NCBI GenBank assembly: GCA_034008185.1 | Contig: CM067095.1 | Location: 4,634,610 to 4,698,609 of the forward strand | Reading direction: 5' to 3' | From: Gorsachius magnificus | Lineage: Eukaryota; Chordata; Aves; Pelecaniformes; Ardeidae | DNA: 64,000 bases | Part shown: positions 46,501 through 59,746 of the stretch, piece by piece | Layout of the letters: each line of letters begins with the position of its first letter | Position numbering within the stretch: the first letter of the stretch is position 1 | Notes under the pieces: generated by a model | Database searches by the model: none | The model's input: the letters and a program-made list of their open reading frames with translations, nothing else | Told to the model about the DNA's origin: nothing | Made by a program: the position numbers and the translations under genes

Positions 46501-49500
46501 GTCTCTTGAGGTTTCTTTTATAACCATTGGAATGACTTAGGTATTTTATCTTCAAGGGCAGGTACGTGTGGGCAGCAGATTCCTGTACTTTGTGTTTGCT
46601 TCTCTCTTTAAAAGTGTCCATTTAAACCTCTGTAAGCTGAAACAGAGGTACTCATTTGGATGATGATTGTTTGATTATGGTTTGCATCAGGGGGAAACTG
46701 CTGAACTGCATTATCAAGTTATGATTTGGTCTTACGAAACCTGCCAAAACGAGTAAGATTAGAGGCATAATAAAATAACCCAGTGCTTTAGGAAGACTCA
46801 TCAGTAGTTTGACAGGTTTGGGCATGAAATTTTAATATGTTTTTTTTTAAGCTCTGTCTTCTCAAAAACAGATTTAGTGATACGTGTTATTCATTCCGTT
46901 CCAAAATGTTATCCCTCCAGTTTTCTTTTTATTCCCTTGCTCAATTTTTCATTTTGCCCACTATTTTCTACTTCAAATTTTAGCTTTCAAAGCGAAAGCT
47001 CACTTTATCGTGGTGTTTCTAATGCACAAAAGAGGTTGCAGTGCTAACCTGTGTATTTGGAACCTCAGTACAAGCATTAAATAATAAGAGCGACTGCTTT
47101 GTAATAAGTGGTTATGGGAAACTTGACTATATGCAAGTTCAGTTTTATTGCATATTTAATGAATCTCATGAATCCACATTAAAGCTAAAATTACAGTTGC
47201 ATTTTCCAAAGCTGTCATAACATGACTGTCTCTTAGGTAGTGGTAGTTTTAAATTGGTTGAATTATGCACTTAATTTTCATATCAAATATTTTCCAGCTA
47301 AGAATATGAAAGCAATTACCTATTTTGATACAGTTTTTTTTTCCCCTCTGGATGCATGACCATCACCAATGCATCTTGCTGTTAGCAGGCTGCTTTTGCA
47401 GTCTACTGCTATCCCAAAATTTTTTTTTCACACCTAAGTAGACAAAAATTAAGAGAGACACAAACTTTGAAAAAGAAACTGTTTAAAAAAAAAAAGGAAA
47501 AGAAACCAGATATGTCTGGCTTGCTCCTTTTAAAAGTTTATCAGGACAATTGCCTCCTAAAGGACCTCTGCTAAGAACAATGCATGCTGCCAGTTTATGA
47601 AGGTGCTAGGGTCTTATACAGCAATAATAATAATTAAAAAAAAACCCCACAGTTGAAAAACTTCCTTGATACAGCAAAAACAAGTGAACTTGTCTAGGAA
47701 TGGAAAAAAGCAGCATGTACTATATAGGTTGTCGCTTCCTGTGAGCAACCTGTAAGGATCTGTGGAGGCAGGTGGTCTCTGCTGTCACATATGGTAACAT
47801 TCACGTGAGATTCAGGTGTGCAAAGATCTAACTGAGGCACTGTAAGAAATGGATCCCTCTGAGTGCTTGATCATAGGAATGGCCAAGCTGAATTGCTTCC
47901 TTGCTTAAGTTTTAGATCTAAGACCATCCTCAAATCACACACATTTTGAGCTTAAATGTATAGGTTTTTTTGTCTTCTTGACAAATATGTTACACAAAAC
48001 ATGTAAACAAACAAGTGCTGACAGCCGCTCACCAGTCTAGATCCGAAGAGACATGAAGGGAAATGCAGGTCAGTATTTTGCCTTCAGAGGGGGTTCTTGG
48101 GTAAACTTGAAGCAGTAAGATTTCATAGCTGACGATCCAAAATTTGTTTCCCAGGTGGCCCAGCAGAACTATCAGTTGTTGCCCCTCCAGGCAAGCTAAA
48201 GGGCTGCCAGCCTGCTCGTGCTTTTGCATAAGGAATGGCTAGAAGAGATAGAAGGTGATGGCTATCCACCTGGTTCAGAAGCGTATCCCACTTTACACCT
48301 TTTTATCAAGCTAGTTGCATCTCAGTATCAGGATGTCATGCTGCAGCACCTGCCATGGGTGGCAGCAGCCTAAATACAATCTAAGCCTTTGAAAAGATAG
48401 GGCATGTCCATCTAAAACAAGGCATCTTTCTCTGCACAAAGTGTACTCTTTTAAAACAACAAAATCTTTAAAAGAATACTGCTGTCCAAGTAAGGGTGAG
48501 GGTGGAGTATTTGTTAAATGTCAGCTAAGTTAATAAAAATCAGCAGGTCTAATCCAAGTTGAGTGCTTTTCTCTGCTCTGGCTAACAGAGACACATAAAG
48601 AAATAGCATTTCACAGCCTGCAGACAAGGAAGAAGCTGTCCTTCTTTAGTACGTGGGCTTTTGAGCATGTGCTGTCTTGTAATTTTGGTGTATAAAGCCT
48701 GTAGCAGCATGGGAAAATAAAACAATGGAAATCTGGTTTGCTGACATACCCTTCCACACCTGGGAAGCAATGTGAAAATGAAGGGGCAGGATTTTACTAT
48801 CAAGCAGGTCCTTTTGTTAAGGTATATAAAGAAATCTTCACAGTCTGTTCCCTGTCTGAAAAAGAAGTCTCAGCATTCCTGCAGGACAGGGCGTGGTGCT
48901 GAGTTAGCCTACCAATGCTCGCTCTCCCTGTTTTGAGAAATCTCACCAAATGGTCTCGTATATCTATACTAAGCAATAAAGGAGGAAAGCTGTTCCTCAA
49001 AAAATACACCATCTGGTTTATCCTGCAGCATCTATTCTTGCTGTCCGACAGATCTTTGAAGGGCAGCCCCAAACATGCTGGCAGAATCTCATAGTGCCAA
49101 AGCAACAGCATGTGGCAAGTTGTACTCAGAGGATGCCAAAGTATCCATTGTAACCAGAGGATTATGTCTGGCAGTAGTCTAAAATAATTCTGAATGCCAA
49201 CAGTCTTCAGTTCTAGAGGTACCTGAATATGGTTGGACTGCCACCAAGTGAGTCACTGGCATGCAGGGCTCATGTGGTTTCCCTTGTCCAGAGGCAGGAA
49301 GGTTAGATACCTGCTGCCATCAGTAAATGGTTTCTGGGCCCCATCCATTCATTGCAGTTCAGAATAATTATTTCTCAACTATGTCAGTAATCCAAATCCA
49401 ATCACAATGACCATACAGTCAACCAAGTCATGAAAACCAAGTGAAGCTAGAGAGATACTTTTCTGTTAAACCAATCATATTTTCATAGCCACATCCAAGT

Positions 49501-51915
49501 TCTCAGTGGACAGATAAAGCAGAACATCTCCATGTAGAACAGCTAGAAAGAGCAGGACATCCCACCTGGAAGGTGCAGGACAATTGGGACTGATCAGTGG
49601 AACTATTAGTGCATAGAAAGAAAGAAGAAAAACCGACATCAAGGCCTTCATGATCCTGTTGAGGTAAAGAAGTAGGTTCTTATTTGCTAAGAAACAAAGT
49701 TCAGAAAGTCCAGGAAGTAAGATTTTTATGTGCTAATGATGCTGGTGAGCCCAGAAAAGAAATGTATCAGGTCAGACTTTGCAAGGAAAGCATTAAAGGT
49801 AATTATTAACATTGGTGACTACTTAAAAGCAATAGAAATAGACTTTTAACTGCTCCAAACAAATCATACTTGCTATGCAACTAAGATAAGTGGATGAGTG
49901 AACAAACATTGGCTGTACTGTAGGTTGAGCGTATCTCCATGGAAACTCAGTCATCTTCTGAATGCAAAATGTGTTCTGCATGATGATTCAAAATTTAAAG
50001 CAGTGGGATAGATTTTTCCCATGTGTGATGTGTATGTGCTAAGTCCCACTACAGAATGGAGGTCTGACCACCCATAAAATTCAGGATTTCCCTGGGACAA
50101 TTTTTGGGGAAAGAAACAAAAAGGGGAAGCAAGAAGAGTTAGGAAGAAATCTGGGGGATACTTGACTTTACCTTTGGTCTTGGGCAACTTAGGCAAAATT
50201 TGATGTTGTAGCTCCTGCTGGAGCAATGGTTTTGCTGAAATCCAGGTAGGTGGAACATAAATACAAGTGCAAGTGGAAGCTGTTCACTGTTTTTAGCAAG
50301 CTGGAAGAGAAAGAGACTTAATAGAAAGAATCAAAGACTAAAATGAGTTGAGGGTTGTGTTCTTCAAAAACAACAGTTTAAAAAACAGTGCAACTCAAGC
50401 CAGCCTGCTGAGGTTAAGCAATTGGTTCTGAATCCTTTAGACCTGTGTTCAAATACCTAATTAGACTTAAAGAACAAATTAATTTGGCATTCATTCATCC
50501 CAATACTAACTGGAGCACATTCCAATCTATGCTCTACTCCCAATGTGCAACTGTCAGCCCCTGCTTGTGGGAAGCAGAGGTGGAAAAGTAGAGCTGTTAC
50601 AAGCTACATCATCAGAAATTAGATGTGTTTTGGGTTGTATGGGAGTGGCTTCACATGCAGAGAATCCTCAGGCAAATCACAACCCTTAGTTTGGCACCCT
50701 CTCAAAGGCTAAATCAATTCCTTAATTTTAAGAACCCTTTCTTTATCAGATCTTTCATGCTGTGACTCTTGTATGGAAGTAAATGCACCTCCCTGTATAC
50801 TGGCTTGTCTGAAATCCATCCAAGTAAATGGCTTTGATGGGATTTATTGCTTGAGCTGTACAGCGTGACATGCATCCCATCTGCTGAGCTTTATGTTCAG
50901 ATGCCTCAAACTCTCAAACAGAAACACATACCACCCCATGCTGCACACAGATAGGCGCCTGCAGCTATGACACTGAATTTCAGGGGGAGAATAGGCGCAA
51001 TCCCATCAGATAATTTGAGCTGGCCCATCAGAGAAGTACAATGTGCCCTTTTGTTAATCTCTTCAATTTCACAAGCCTGTGCTCTTCTCTGATTCAGGGA
51101 TTCAGTTTTATGCCTCTATAACCACTGAGAAAACACCCCTACTTTATAAAAGAAAATGTATCTTTCGTTGTCCAAGGTATCAAACTGATGGTCCATATCA
51201 AAGGCTTTATAAGCAGGAGAAAGGCTACTATCTTCTGTAAACCATTCCACCTGGGTACCTCTGCTGTGGGCTCTGAAAGGAAGGGGGCAGGTCGAGTCCT
51301 GCTGAAACATCAAGCTCAGCTACTCTGCAGAGCGTGCAAGAGGGGCAGGTGCTATCAAAGAGGTCTGCATGCAAGGTAGTAATTTAGGACCTGCAGACTG
51401 ATTTGAAGCAGAATGTTACCTAACAGTGCCCAGTTTCTGCTGATACTGTGCTCAAAACTAAAGGGTGAGACGTTCCATATTTTCTTACCAAGGCTAGCTT
51501 AGAAGTTTCCCAGTGCTCAAAAATTAGGAGAGTGTGATCACATGCAGGCTCTAATTGAAGATTTTAAGTCGTTTGAAAAATGGTTAGAACAGCTTTGATG
51601 CTGAGAGGCTCCTTGTGCTGTGGCATGCTTGGGGCAGGGACTGAGCAGCTGTGTGGGGGAAGGGACCAGAGCATTAAATAAAGCTACTTGTTGACTCCCT
51701 GTAAAATTGGCTTCTAAAGGGAGTGCCACAGAGTACCATCCATTACCAAGTGAGAGCGAGAGTAATTTTCAGCTGCTCTGGACAACACCATAATTAAACT
51801 CTGCATGTGCCTGTTCAGTATGGTTGGTTGTGGGTTATTCAGCTTAATATTTGCAAAAAGGATAGCTTTCTCCTGTGCCACCTTAACCCTGGGCTGTTTT
51901 TCTCTTTCCTTCCAG

Positions 51916-52198
51916 ATGCTGGAGAGCTCTTCAGTCCTTTTGTTCATTGTCTTCTCCCTGCTTTTCATTTTGCTGCTCTTGGTGGTGCTCATCAGGAAAA
52001 ACAGCACTGCTGCCCTTATCTGGAATGAAAGAATCCGGGAGAAAATAATTAATTTTGTCATGAATCAGAGCAAAGAACAGAGGATTTTAAATTTCGTGCT
52101 GCAGAATGCAGTCAGAGGAGACCCCTGTAGTGTGATGGACACTATAGATAAGTACTGCTCCCAGAAGGAGTGGGCCATGAATGTGGGCGATGAGAAAG
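51916..52198 (+). CDS. COMT coding exon 1 (membrane anchor, both starts)
   Basis: 283 nt, phase 1 out, with acceptor TTTCCTTCCAG and donor GTAATTG. It starts [20 protein letters not shown] and includes KEQRIL and the conserved [11 protein letters not shown]. The ATG is the first three bases after the acceptor. If the region upstream is not spliced out, the frame stays open back to an ATG at 51805. Confidence 0.95.
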
Positions 52199-55100
52199 GT
52201 AATTGCAGCTGGGATCAGCACTTGAAAGATCCTTCAGGACTAGCATAGTACAGGACATCTTATTCACATGGTAACTTGCTGCTGCAAAAAAAATATCCAC
52301 AACAGCCTTGTGGTCAGCAGAGTGGTTTTGTAAACAGTAATGCATGCTCATACAGATGTCTTTCAGGAGGGCTATCCAGCGAGTAATCTAGGAAGTCATA
52401 GGACCAAATCTCGGTTTGTATGTTGTGTACATTTCAAGTGTGTAAGCAGAGGGTGACAATTTATCAGAAAATATCTAGGGTTGCGTTATACCTCAGTTCC
52501 TATACAGGATAGCCTTAAGGCATAATTCATTATGTTAAGTACTTTCAGATTCTTAACTGAGAGTAAATTGAAAAAAAAAAGTGTTTTAAACTATATGAAT
52601 TTTGTATATGCAAGCATAAATTACTGTTGAGGAGAGAAATCCTACCCATGTAATACACAAAAGCAGCTATCAGACATTGTTGCTATTTAGTGAGTAAATC
52701 ATCTTGTTCTTGTCTCTTAAAGGAAAATATATGGTCAAAACGTTTTTTTCTTAGCTGCAGGAAAGTGTCAATCTTTTAAAAAAACTGTAATGGCAAAATG
52801 TTAACCTGTTCCCTTATGAATTAGACACAAAGGTACCTCTTGCTGGGAAATTGCAGGGAAATTTCCTTAGTCTGGGATTAATATAGCTAATGAAATACAA
52901 CTGTAAGTATTGTAATAAAAATGCTTCTCTGTCATGGGTACATTTTGTGAAACTAGCTTCTCTGCATACCAGGCTGGGGTGTTTAGGGCAACAGAATAGT
53001 AGGTGGTAGCCGAGTAGGAATTCTTCAAGCTCTAAACTTTGATCATTTGGGATTATATTCTTAAAAATTTCAGTGTAGATTTGCTCCGACAAGATGACTT
53101 TTCCTCAGATAAGAGCTGTCAAAGTTAATGAATCTTTAGTTCCCAAGATTTCGAGAATGACCACAGATCTCAAGATCATCATCATACTATTCATAAACAA
53201 ACAATACCCACGAAAATATCACTTAATGCAATGTATATGTACACTGAAAAATTTCATGGCTTAGAGTAAAATCTGTTCAAATACTTTTTCAGATTAGTTA
53301 TCTAGTTTCTAGTCATACAAGTAAGAGGACCAGTTTTCTCACTAATAAATCTTTTTTTTCAGAAGGACTGCACATAGAACACTCCCTTCTTTTTGGGAAT
53401 ATTTTTCTGTGGTTAACAATTGACTAATGTTTTCTATCCCACAAATTCATCTAGTGAATCCAAATATTTTGCAATTTTGTAACTAGACTTTTCCCTTTAA
53501 AACCAAGTATTTAGTATGAGAAATTTTGTATCAGACTACTGCATGTTTCATTTGGAACAAATATGAGCACTCAAAATTCAGGAGTTATATATATATTTCG
53601 CAAATATGGCCAGTTTCTGCAAAAAGCTCTTGGAAAAAAAACACTGCATTTTTTCCCTTGTGACACTATAAATATTTTAGTTAATTCAGGCATTTCCTTA
53701 CTCAGAAATGTTTATATTGTGAAACTAAGTAAGATTTTTTTTTTTGTTGAAAGTTTGATTTTGAAACTTAGAATGTCCATAATAACTTGATCACAGATAA
53801 GCCAAATTGCAAAGGAAACAGTAAATTACCAGTTTGATTTTGTCAAAAGTTAACATATTCCCATTTTATGCAGGTTTAATTCTAGACAAGACAGTGGAAG
53901 AGGTCAATCCATCAGTTGCACTGGAGCTGGGAACATATTGTGGTTACTCAGCAGTTAGGATTGCTCGGCTACTGAAGGCAGGAGCTCGTCTTCTCACTGT
54001 GGAGTTCAACCCAGAATTTGCTGCTATAGCTAAACAGATCATTGAGTTTGCTGGAGTACAAGATAAGGTAAATATCATTTCTCTCTGGTTGGTATAAGGA
54101 AGCAATTTATGCATGGAAACAACAATAATAGGTTTAAATTTGGTTTTTACATGTGAAGCAAGTACAGAGTTTAACCATCAGGCTTGATAGCAGGGAAAAG
54201 CTACCAGTGTCCATGCAGAGGACCAAGGTCATCTGCAACCATGCAAATGAGCTAAATTCATTAGCATCAGTCAGTGGTCCAGGTACAACACAGACCCAGC
54301 TGAGAGTCAGGGTCGAGTTTGAAGCTTGTCAAGATGTGTGTGTGTGTGTGTGTGACCAAAACAATCAGGGCTGTTCTCCAAAGGTCTTTGCTATGTGAGT
54401 CAGGATGAAGATTCAGAGGGGCAAAACCAGAATCAATCATATACATCCGTAACTCCTTAACATTTTGAAAACACTTAAGACTTCATCTTCCAGTTTGGCC
54501 TGTCACTATTCACTGGTTAGTACAGTAGACAGGCTGTTTGCTGAGAGCTGTTTTCAAAAACCCATGGTGACTGTAAGAAGAATGCAGACTTGGAGGGAGG
54601 CTCCAGAGTCAGTTATTTCACTTATAGTCACAGGACATCAGCGCACACAGTCCTTTTCCTAAAATTTGTAACCACTATTGCAAAACTGGTTAGATTTACT
54701 GCGATTATTGAACTGCAAGATTGCTCCAAAGATTCCTCCTCCTGATAATCAGAGGCCTTTCTATGGTTTCCATCCAACATTTATTCATAGACATTTTGTA
54801 TTCTTTTTTTTCTTGCACTGACAGTCCTTATTAATTTAACTAGCTCGATGCCTAATTACACTCCCTGACCACTCGCAGCAGTACAGCTGAGGACTTCACT
54901 ATATTACCTCCCAAAAGCTAGACTAGAATATTGGTTTTCTTTATATAAACTAAAAGGTTCAAATCAGTGTCAAGACTAAGTACAACACAAAATTAACCAT
55001 AGTCTAATTTGTTACAAAAGCTCACAAGAAGCAGTTGCATTATGTGCAATGGACTTCAGATGAGATGTGCTTACCCAAATCTAGTTGGTGACAATATATA

Positions 55101-58100
55101 TCTCCTAAATTTTGTGCAATCTGAGTTGTCTTGACACTCTGTACAGTTGGTTGAGATGCAGATATTTCCAGTGTATAATCTGTCTCAGCCCAAGTCAGAC
55201 ATCTACAGCAGGTTGGAGGATTCATGCCTGACTAGATCCTGTCTACTTGACTAGGCAAGTTGCTTCAAGATAGATGATAAAACTAGAGGAAATAAATCTC
55301 ACCATGAAATCTTCTAATGCGTTTCTTAATGCATTTCTTAACTTCTTGAAGAGAACCTGAAGTATTAGTGACATCTAAAATTGCATTTTCCCCATCTGAT
55401 TCAATCTCCTGACCAGCTATGAGTCATAAACCAGACAGATTTCCTTACCGCTTTTTTCCTCCACTCACAGTATATGGCGCTTGCCATACAAATCAATGTG
55501 CAGCAGCTACCTTCAGTTTAACAGTGCTTATGCCAATAAACCTGCGAGGAAGATGTCCTGCCTCCTTTCTCTACTGGCCATATCAATTTTACATACTGTA
55601 ACCTCCATCTTTATTCTGAACTAACCCATTCTCTGTATTTTTTGCTTCCCTTGGACTATGAGATTCAAGTGAGATGTAACTAAAAAAGTAATTAAGAATA
55701 CCATTTTCAACAAGAGATTCCCATGTTTCCAGTAAAGAATCACATTATCCAACAGAAACAACAGGTCACTTTTTCTGGTATTATTTAAAAAAAACCCCAA
55801 ACCCGTATTTTGGAACATAACTGGGTTGATTTGTCAAAAAGAAAAAAGTACTCGTGATCTAACTCTATGAAATAATTCAACTGAGGCAATATTGAGCTAT
55901 AAACAGGATCGTTGATGCCTGGCCACAGTTTAAAATGAGCTAGAGGCATGTGCTTTTTCTTAATGGTTCACAATTCATCAGATGGATTTGCATTTCAGGT
56001 AAAAATCCTAGAAGGCCCTTCAGAGGAAATTATCCCCCAGCTGAAGAAAAAATATGAAGTAGATACTCTGGATTTTGTTTTCCTGGACCACTGGAAAGAC
56101 AAATACACACCAGACACCATCCTGCTTCAGGTCAGTTTGCACAATTCCAGTCTTAAAAGTAAAGTAGTAAATGCCTTGATGTCTGTGAGGCGGATATTCT
56201 TTATGAAGGACCTCATCCTTTGTAAAATGAAGAGTGGCAGCCAAAATAGCAACCTTACAAGAAAAGAGGATTTGGGGGACAGGATCCAAAACTTCTGTCA
56301 GAGGCAACTGCTGACACTGCATAGCTCAGGACTTCGTAAATACTGTTGAACCATTTTGTTTCCTGAACAAATGGGTCTGCAGTAGAAATCCTAGCAGGAG
56401 GAATGCGTGGTCCGGGGTTTATGCTTCCTAGAAGGAATGTCTGCATGGTCAGTAACACTTGACCCAAGAACATCCCGATCCTGGGAGCAGGTGAGACTTA
56501 GGACCTGCATATCCCAGCTCTACCTCTCCAATTTCCTCAGTACCCCCTTTTTTTTTTTTGCCTGCGTCTGTGGTGCCAGCAGAGCCTTTTGATGAAATGC
56601 TGTTTTGGTAGCACAGCTGAATATCATCTTTCTGGGAGTGTTTATGTCACCTAATTAATTGGCTGCAAAGCAACCTTCAGAGGAGTGCAGACTGTCCCAG
56701 TCAGGCACTTGCTAGGGAAGTGCCGTCCAACTCTATCTCCATCACCAAATGTGGAAAAATTACACTTCCCAACCTGCCTTAACCATTACTGTTAGCATTA
56801 CAAAACAAGTTGGCTGTAACAACAGTAGGCAATGATAGGTGAGCTAACTACTAGAGAACTTCCGGATAGGAAGGTATTTTCAAGTGTTAAATAACCAATT
56901 CATGACATCTGTATCTATCAATGGCACACAGAGACAATCTCCTAGCTTTGGAGCGGCAGGCTGATAAAATTTTGCACAACTGCCTAACTATTTGTATGGA
57001 AGTGTCATTTTTCAATTATTTTCTTCACAAACACATCCACTTTTTTGAGGCTGTCTCTTACATTAAGAACCTGCCGACTACTTTCTGACCCCTGCTTGAG
57101 GACTACAACGTTATTTTCTCATCCAGGCTCTCCCCTGTTTTTTAATTTCAGCCCTGTCCTCCAGATAGCTGTTTGTAAAGGAAATTTGTTTGGGGTTATG
57201 AACAGCCAGTATTGAAATTATACAGCAGTAGCTGAAGAAAATGTTCCCTCCTTACAGTTACCTTGTACCCAGAGGACGTTTTCCTTTAAACCGGCATGTA
57301 AGGATGGTTGGGCTCTTTTTGCTGGAAAAAGGTAGTGCATCTTTATCGGAGCTTAACCTTCACAACATAGCCAAAACAAACAGGTAGTTTAGTTCCATTG
57401 TAGTGGTCAGTCCGATGTAACTGTGACAGGAAGTTGCTTAAAAAAAACTTTATGAAGTTAACAGGAGGAAGATGAAAAAGAGATCCCCACATTTTCTCAG
57501 ATGTTACAAATTTGTACAATTTTGGCATGTATTGCAATATGAATAGTGAATAGGAAATATAAAATATTCAGATGAAATATATATTGATAGTGGCCCAGAC
57601 AGCATTCCTTTTCATGCACTTCTAGAAAAGCCTGACACAAAGAGCATCTGAAATCGTGATGACCAGTGGAAAATACAGCATGTTGTCACTTGTAGGCTTC
57701 TATAAGCTATGCAACAAACTAGAGGGTATTTGCCATGTCGCTCAAATTCCTTCTACTGTGCTCACTGGTGTCCAGTCACCAGAGGCAAAAGCAGTAAGCT
57801 AAACAGCCTCCATGGCACACTCATCAACAGGACTTCTGCAATATACTGGGAGCGACAAAAACCACCCCATGTCTTGGCTACAACTGCTGCCTGTAAACAC
57901 AGGATGACAACCAGCCTGATTAAGTACAGACTGTTTTGAAACAACTGGTAAGGTCAGATAAGCAACTTCCACTAGACAAAAATACCAGTAAAAATTAGGT
58001 TTGTAGGTTTATTGAAGATAAACATTGCACTTGAAGTGAATATTGCAAGTTAATTGTGCCTTGCAGAAATTTGTCAGAGTGATCTTCATTGGGTATGAAC

Positions 58101-58854
58101 CCTGCTTCGTGCCCAGCTCCTGAACCAAGAGGCAGAAAGTTGTACAAGATGAAAGGAAAACAAGTGCAGAAAATGTCTTTTAATCATTTAGTGGTTTTGG
58201 AGTTTAACTGAGACTGGCCAAAGGAGACTGGTACACACCAGTATGTCAGGTGACCTTAAGAGCTACTACAACATTTTAATGTGATATTAAAGAAGTTTTG
58301 ACACATTAGGCATGAAAGCCAAAACAAAACCATCTTACTGATCATGTAGACATAGCTGGAAACAATCTGAGCAAACTGCATAACTCCACTGGCGCTTGAT
58401 TTGCTATTTCAGCACCTGAATGACCCAACATGTTATCAGCATCTCTAATGTTCTACTGATTGTGTTAACAGAAAAAGTCAGCATATTAAACATGACCACA
58501 AAAGATCAGAGAGTTACTCAGCTTCTCCCATGTTTTTGTTTCCCTCTGAACCCATACTAGAATGGGTTTTTTGGATGCAGACACTTGAACATGACATGGT
58601 TAACATGAAAGCATGTCACATTCAAGCCAATGTCTGCTTAACAGCCACCATGAAGCAATTTCTCTTCTTTCTAGGAATGCAACTTGCTGAGGAAGGGCTC
58701 GGTTCTTCTGGCTGACAATATCATCGTCCCAGGAGCTCCAGAATTCCTTAACTATATCCGCAACAACCCCCGTTTTCAATGCACTAACTACCCATCTCAT
58801 CTGGAATATATGAAAGTGGAGGATGCTATGGAAAAGGCTGTGTTTTTGGGATAA
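51916..58854 (+). CDS. Catechol O-methyltransferase, membrane-type, complete coding region
   Basis: COMT transfers a methyl group from S-adenosylmethionine to a hydroxyl of catechols such as dopamine and catechol oestrogens, using Mg2+. Four coding exons join with phases 1, 0, 0 to 262 codons and a TAA stop (human membrane form 271). Residues 7-26 form one hydrophobic membrane anchor. The catalytic domain follows: [20 protein letters not shown] (SAM site), Glu in TVEFNPE, LDHWKD with metal ligand Asp189 and catalytic Lys192, LLADN with metal ligands Asp217 and Asn218, and Glu247, which contacts the catechol in the family. Met49 matches the start of the soluble form. It is divergent from TXNRD2, as in mammals. 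Confidence 0.97.
52060..52062 (+). promoter_or_regulatory. Internal ATG, likely soluble COMT start (Met49)
   Basis: ATG AAT CAG AGC AAA GAA CAG corresponds to the human soluble-form start MGDTKEQRIL. A protein begun here would be 214 residues and lack the membrane anchor. The base at -3 is G (GTC ATG A), a fair initiation context. Confidence 0.7.
53874..54067 (+). CDS. COMT coding exon 2 (SAM-binding site)
   Basis: 194 nt, phase 1 in and 0 out, with acceptor TTTTATGCAG and donor GTAAATA. It encodes [20 protein letters not shown] and onward through [14 protein letters not shown] and [13 protein letters not shown] to AGVQDK. It carries the SAM-binding Glu, Tyr and Ser, and the acidic residue that binds the ribose. 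Confidence 0.96.
54335..54354 (+). repeat. (TG)10 microsatellite
   Basis: Ten uninterrupted TG units in the COMT intron after coding exon 2. Likely to vary in length between individuals. Confidence 0.95.
55999..56130 (+). CDS. COMT coding exon 3 (metal ligand and catalytic lysine)
   Basis: 132 nt, phase 0 at both ends, with acceptor TTTGCATTTCAG and donor GTCAGTT. It encodes [20 protein letters not shown] and onward through [11 protein letters not shown] to TILLQ. Asp189 and Lys192 are present. The loop GPSE replaces mammalian GASQ, which lies against the SAM adenine. Confidence 0.96.
56548..56559 (+). repeat. T tract, 12 nt
   Basis: Run of T in the COMT intron after coding exon 3. Simple sequence with no further meaning seen. 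Confidence 0.85.
58675..58854 (+). CDS. COMT last coding exon and stop
   Basis: 180 nt, phase 0 in, with acceptor TTCTTTCTAG and stop TAA at 58852-58854. It encodes [20 protein letters not shown] and onward through [22 protein letters not shown]. It holds metal ligands Asp217 and Asn218, the PGAP substrate loop and Glu247. It ends earlier than human COMT by several residues. Confidence 0.96.
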   Translation, partial: ECNLLRKGSVLLADNIIVPGAPEFLNYIRNNPRFQCTNYPSHLEYMKVEDAMEKAVFLG

Positions 58855-58961
58855 AGAGAGCCATTAATACTCAACATTTCTTTCAAATGATGTAAATGCA
58901 ACTGCACAGGTTAACTTGTCCATGCTTTAAATTTTGGGGGTTTTGTACTTTGGAGCCTGTA

Positions 58962-58967
58962 ATTAAA
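58962..58967 (+). terminator. Candidate COMT poly(A) signal (ATTAAA)
   Basis: ATTAAA 108 nt after the stop codon. It is the common variant of the poly(A) hexamer. Whether it is used cannot be told from sequence. Confidence 0.4.
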
Positions 58968-59740
58968 GCAAGCGCTAGCGGACATCATTTTAGACCAAGT
59001 GGAAGCCAAGACTGGGAGTAAGTGGGGTAACTGCTGAAAGGTCTATTCCATTGTTTCACATAATTCAGCAAAGCAAGGTGACGTGCATTGCCTTGCCTTG
59101 ACCAATGCATCATCAGTCTGTTATTTTGAGCTCAAACCTGAACCATCAAAGTTTGGGCTTGGGGTGGGGTGGAGAAAGTTGCTGCAACTTCTGAAGAATT
59201 GTGTCCCCAAGCTAAACTGATTAATCATTGTAAAGAGTGGGGAAAAAAAAAAAAGCATGTTGCAAGAAAAGACCACTTCAGGAGCCCTGGTTTTTCTAAA
59301 CTACTAGCAAGCCGCTTAATACAGTGAAGACTCCTAACGTGATTATCAGATACCTTTTTGCACAGTTACTGCAAAAGTTAATAATTTCTATACTAGCGAA
59401 AAGAAGTGCATCTCTACGCACTGAAAGAAGACTGACCCACGCAGTGATGAGAAAATAAAACAGAATTTTGCAGAAGATAAAGTTATTTATCTGCCCTTGC
59501 AGAGGTAGGGAAAACTGAAGTAGTAAATAGATTAAAATAATCACAGTAACAGGTAACAAAATGAGCAGGCTCCTTCCAAATAAACACCAAAACTACATAA
59601 TGTCAGAGACCTTGAGAAAATGCTGTTTATCCCCTCATATTTACTTATCCCCTCATTATATTGTATATGCATAGTGTGTGCTTTTTAGGGGCAAGGCAAG
59701 CTGCTTACTCTGAAGTGCTGTGTAAGTTTAAGACACTGTA

Positions 59741-59746
59741 AATAAA
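59741..59746 (+). terminator. Candidate distal COMT poly(A) signal (AATAAA)
   Basis: Canonical AATAAA about 0.9 kb after the stop codon. It would give a longer 3' UTR than the ATTAAA site. Confidence 0.35.

Larger units (their letters stand above)
34270..51915. other. Region between TXNRD2 exon 1 and COMT coding start
   Basis: About 17.6 kb with no recognised coding gene other than the orphan exon candidate at 37108-37280. By analogy with mammalian COMT, whose 5' noncoding exons lie next to TXNRD2 and whose coding exons begin far downstream, most of it is probably COMT 5' intron. I could not locate the noncoding COMT exon(s). Only short simple repeats were seen. Confidence 0.6.

Noticed and set aside
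48800..49111. Minus-strand frame of 103 codons
   Set aside because: No family recognised and no supporting signals. Probably chance.
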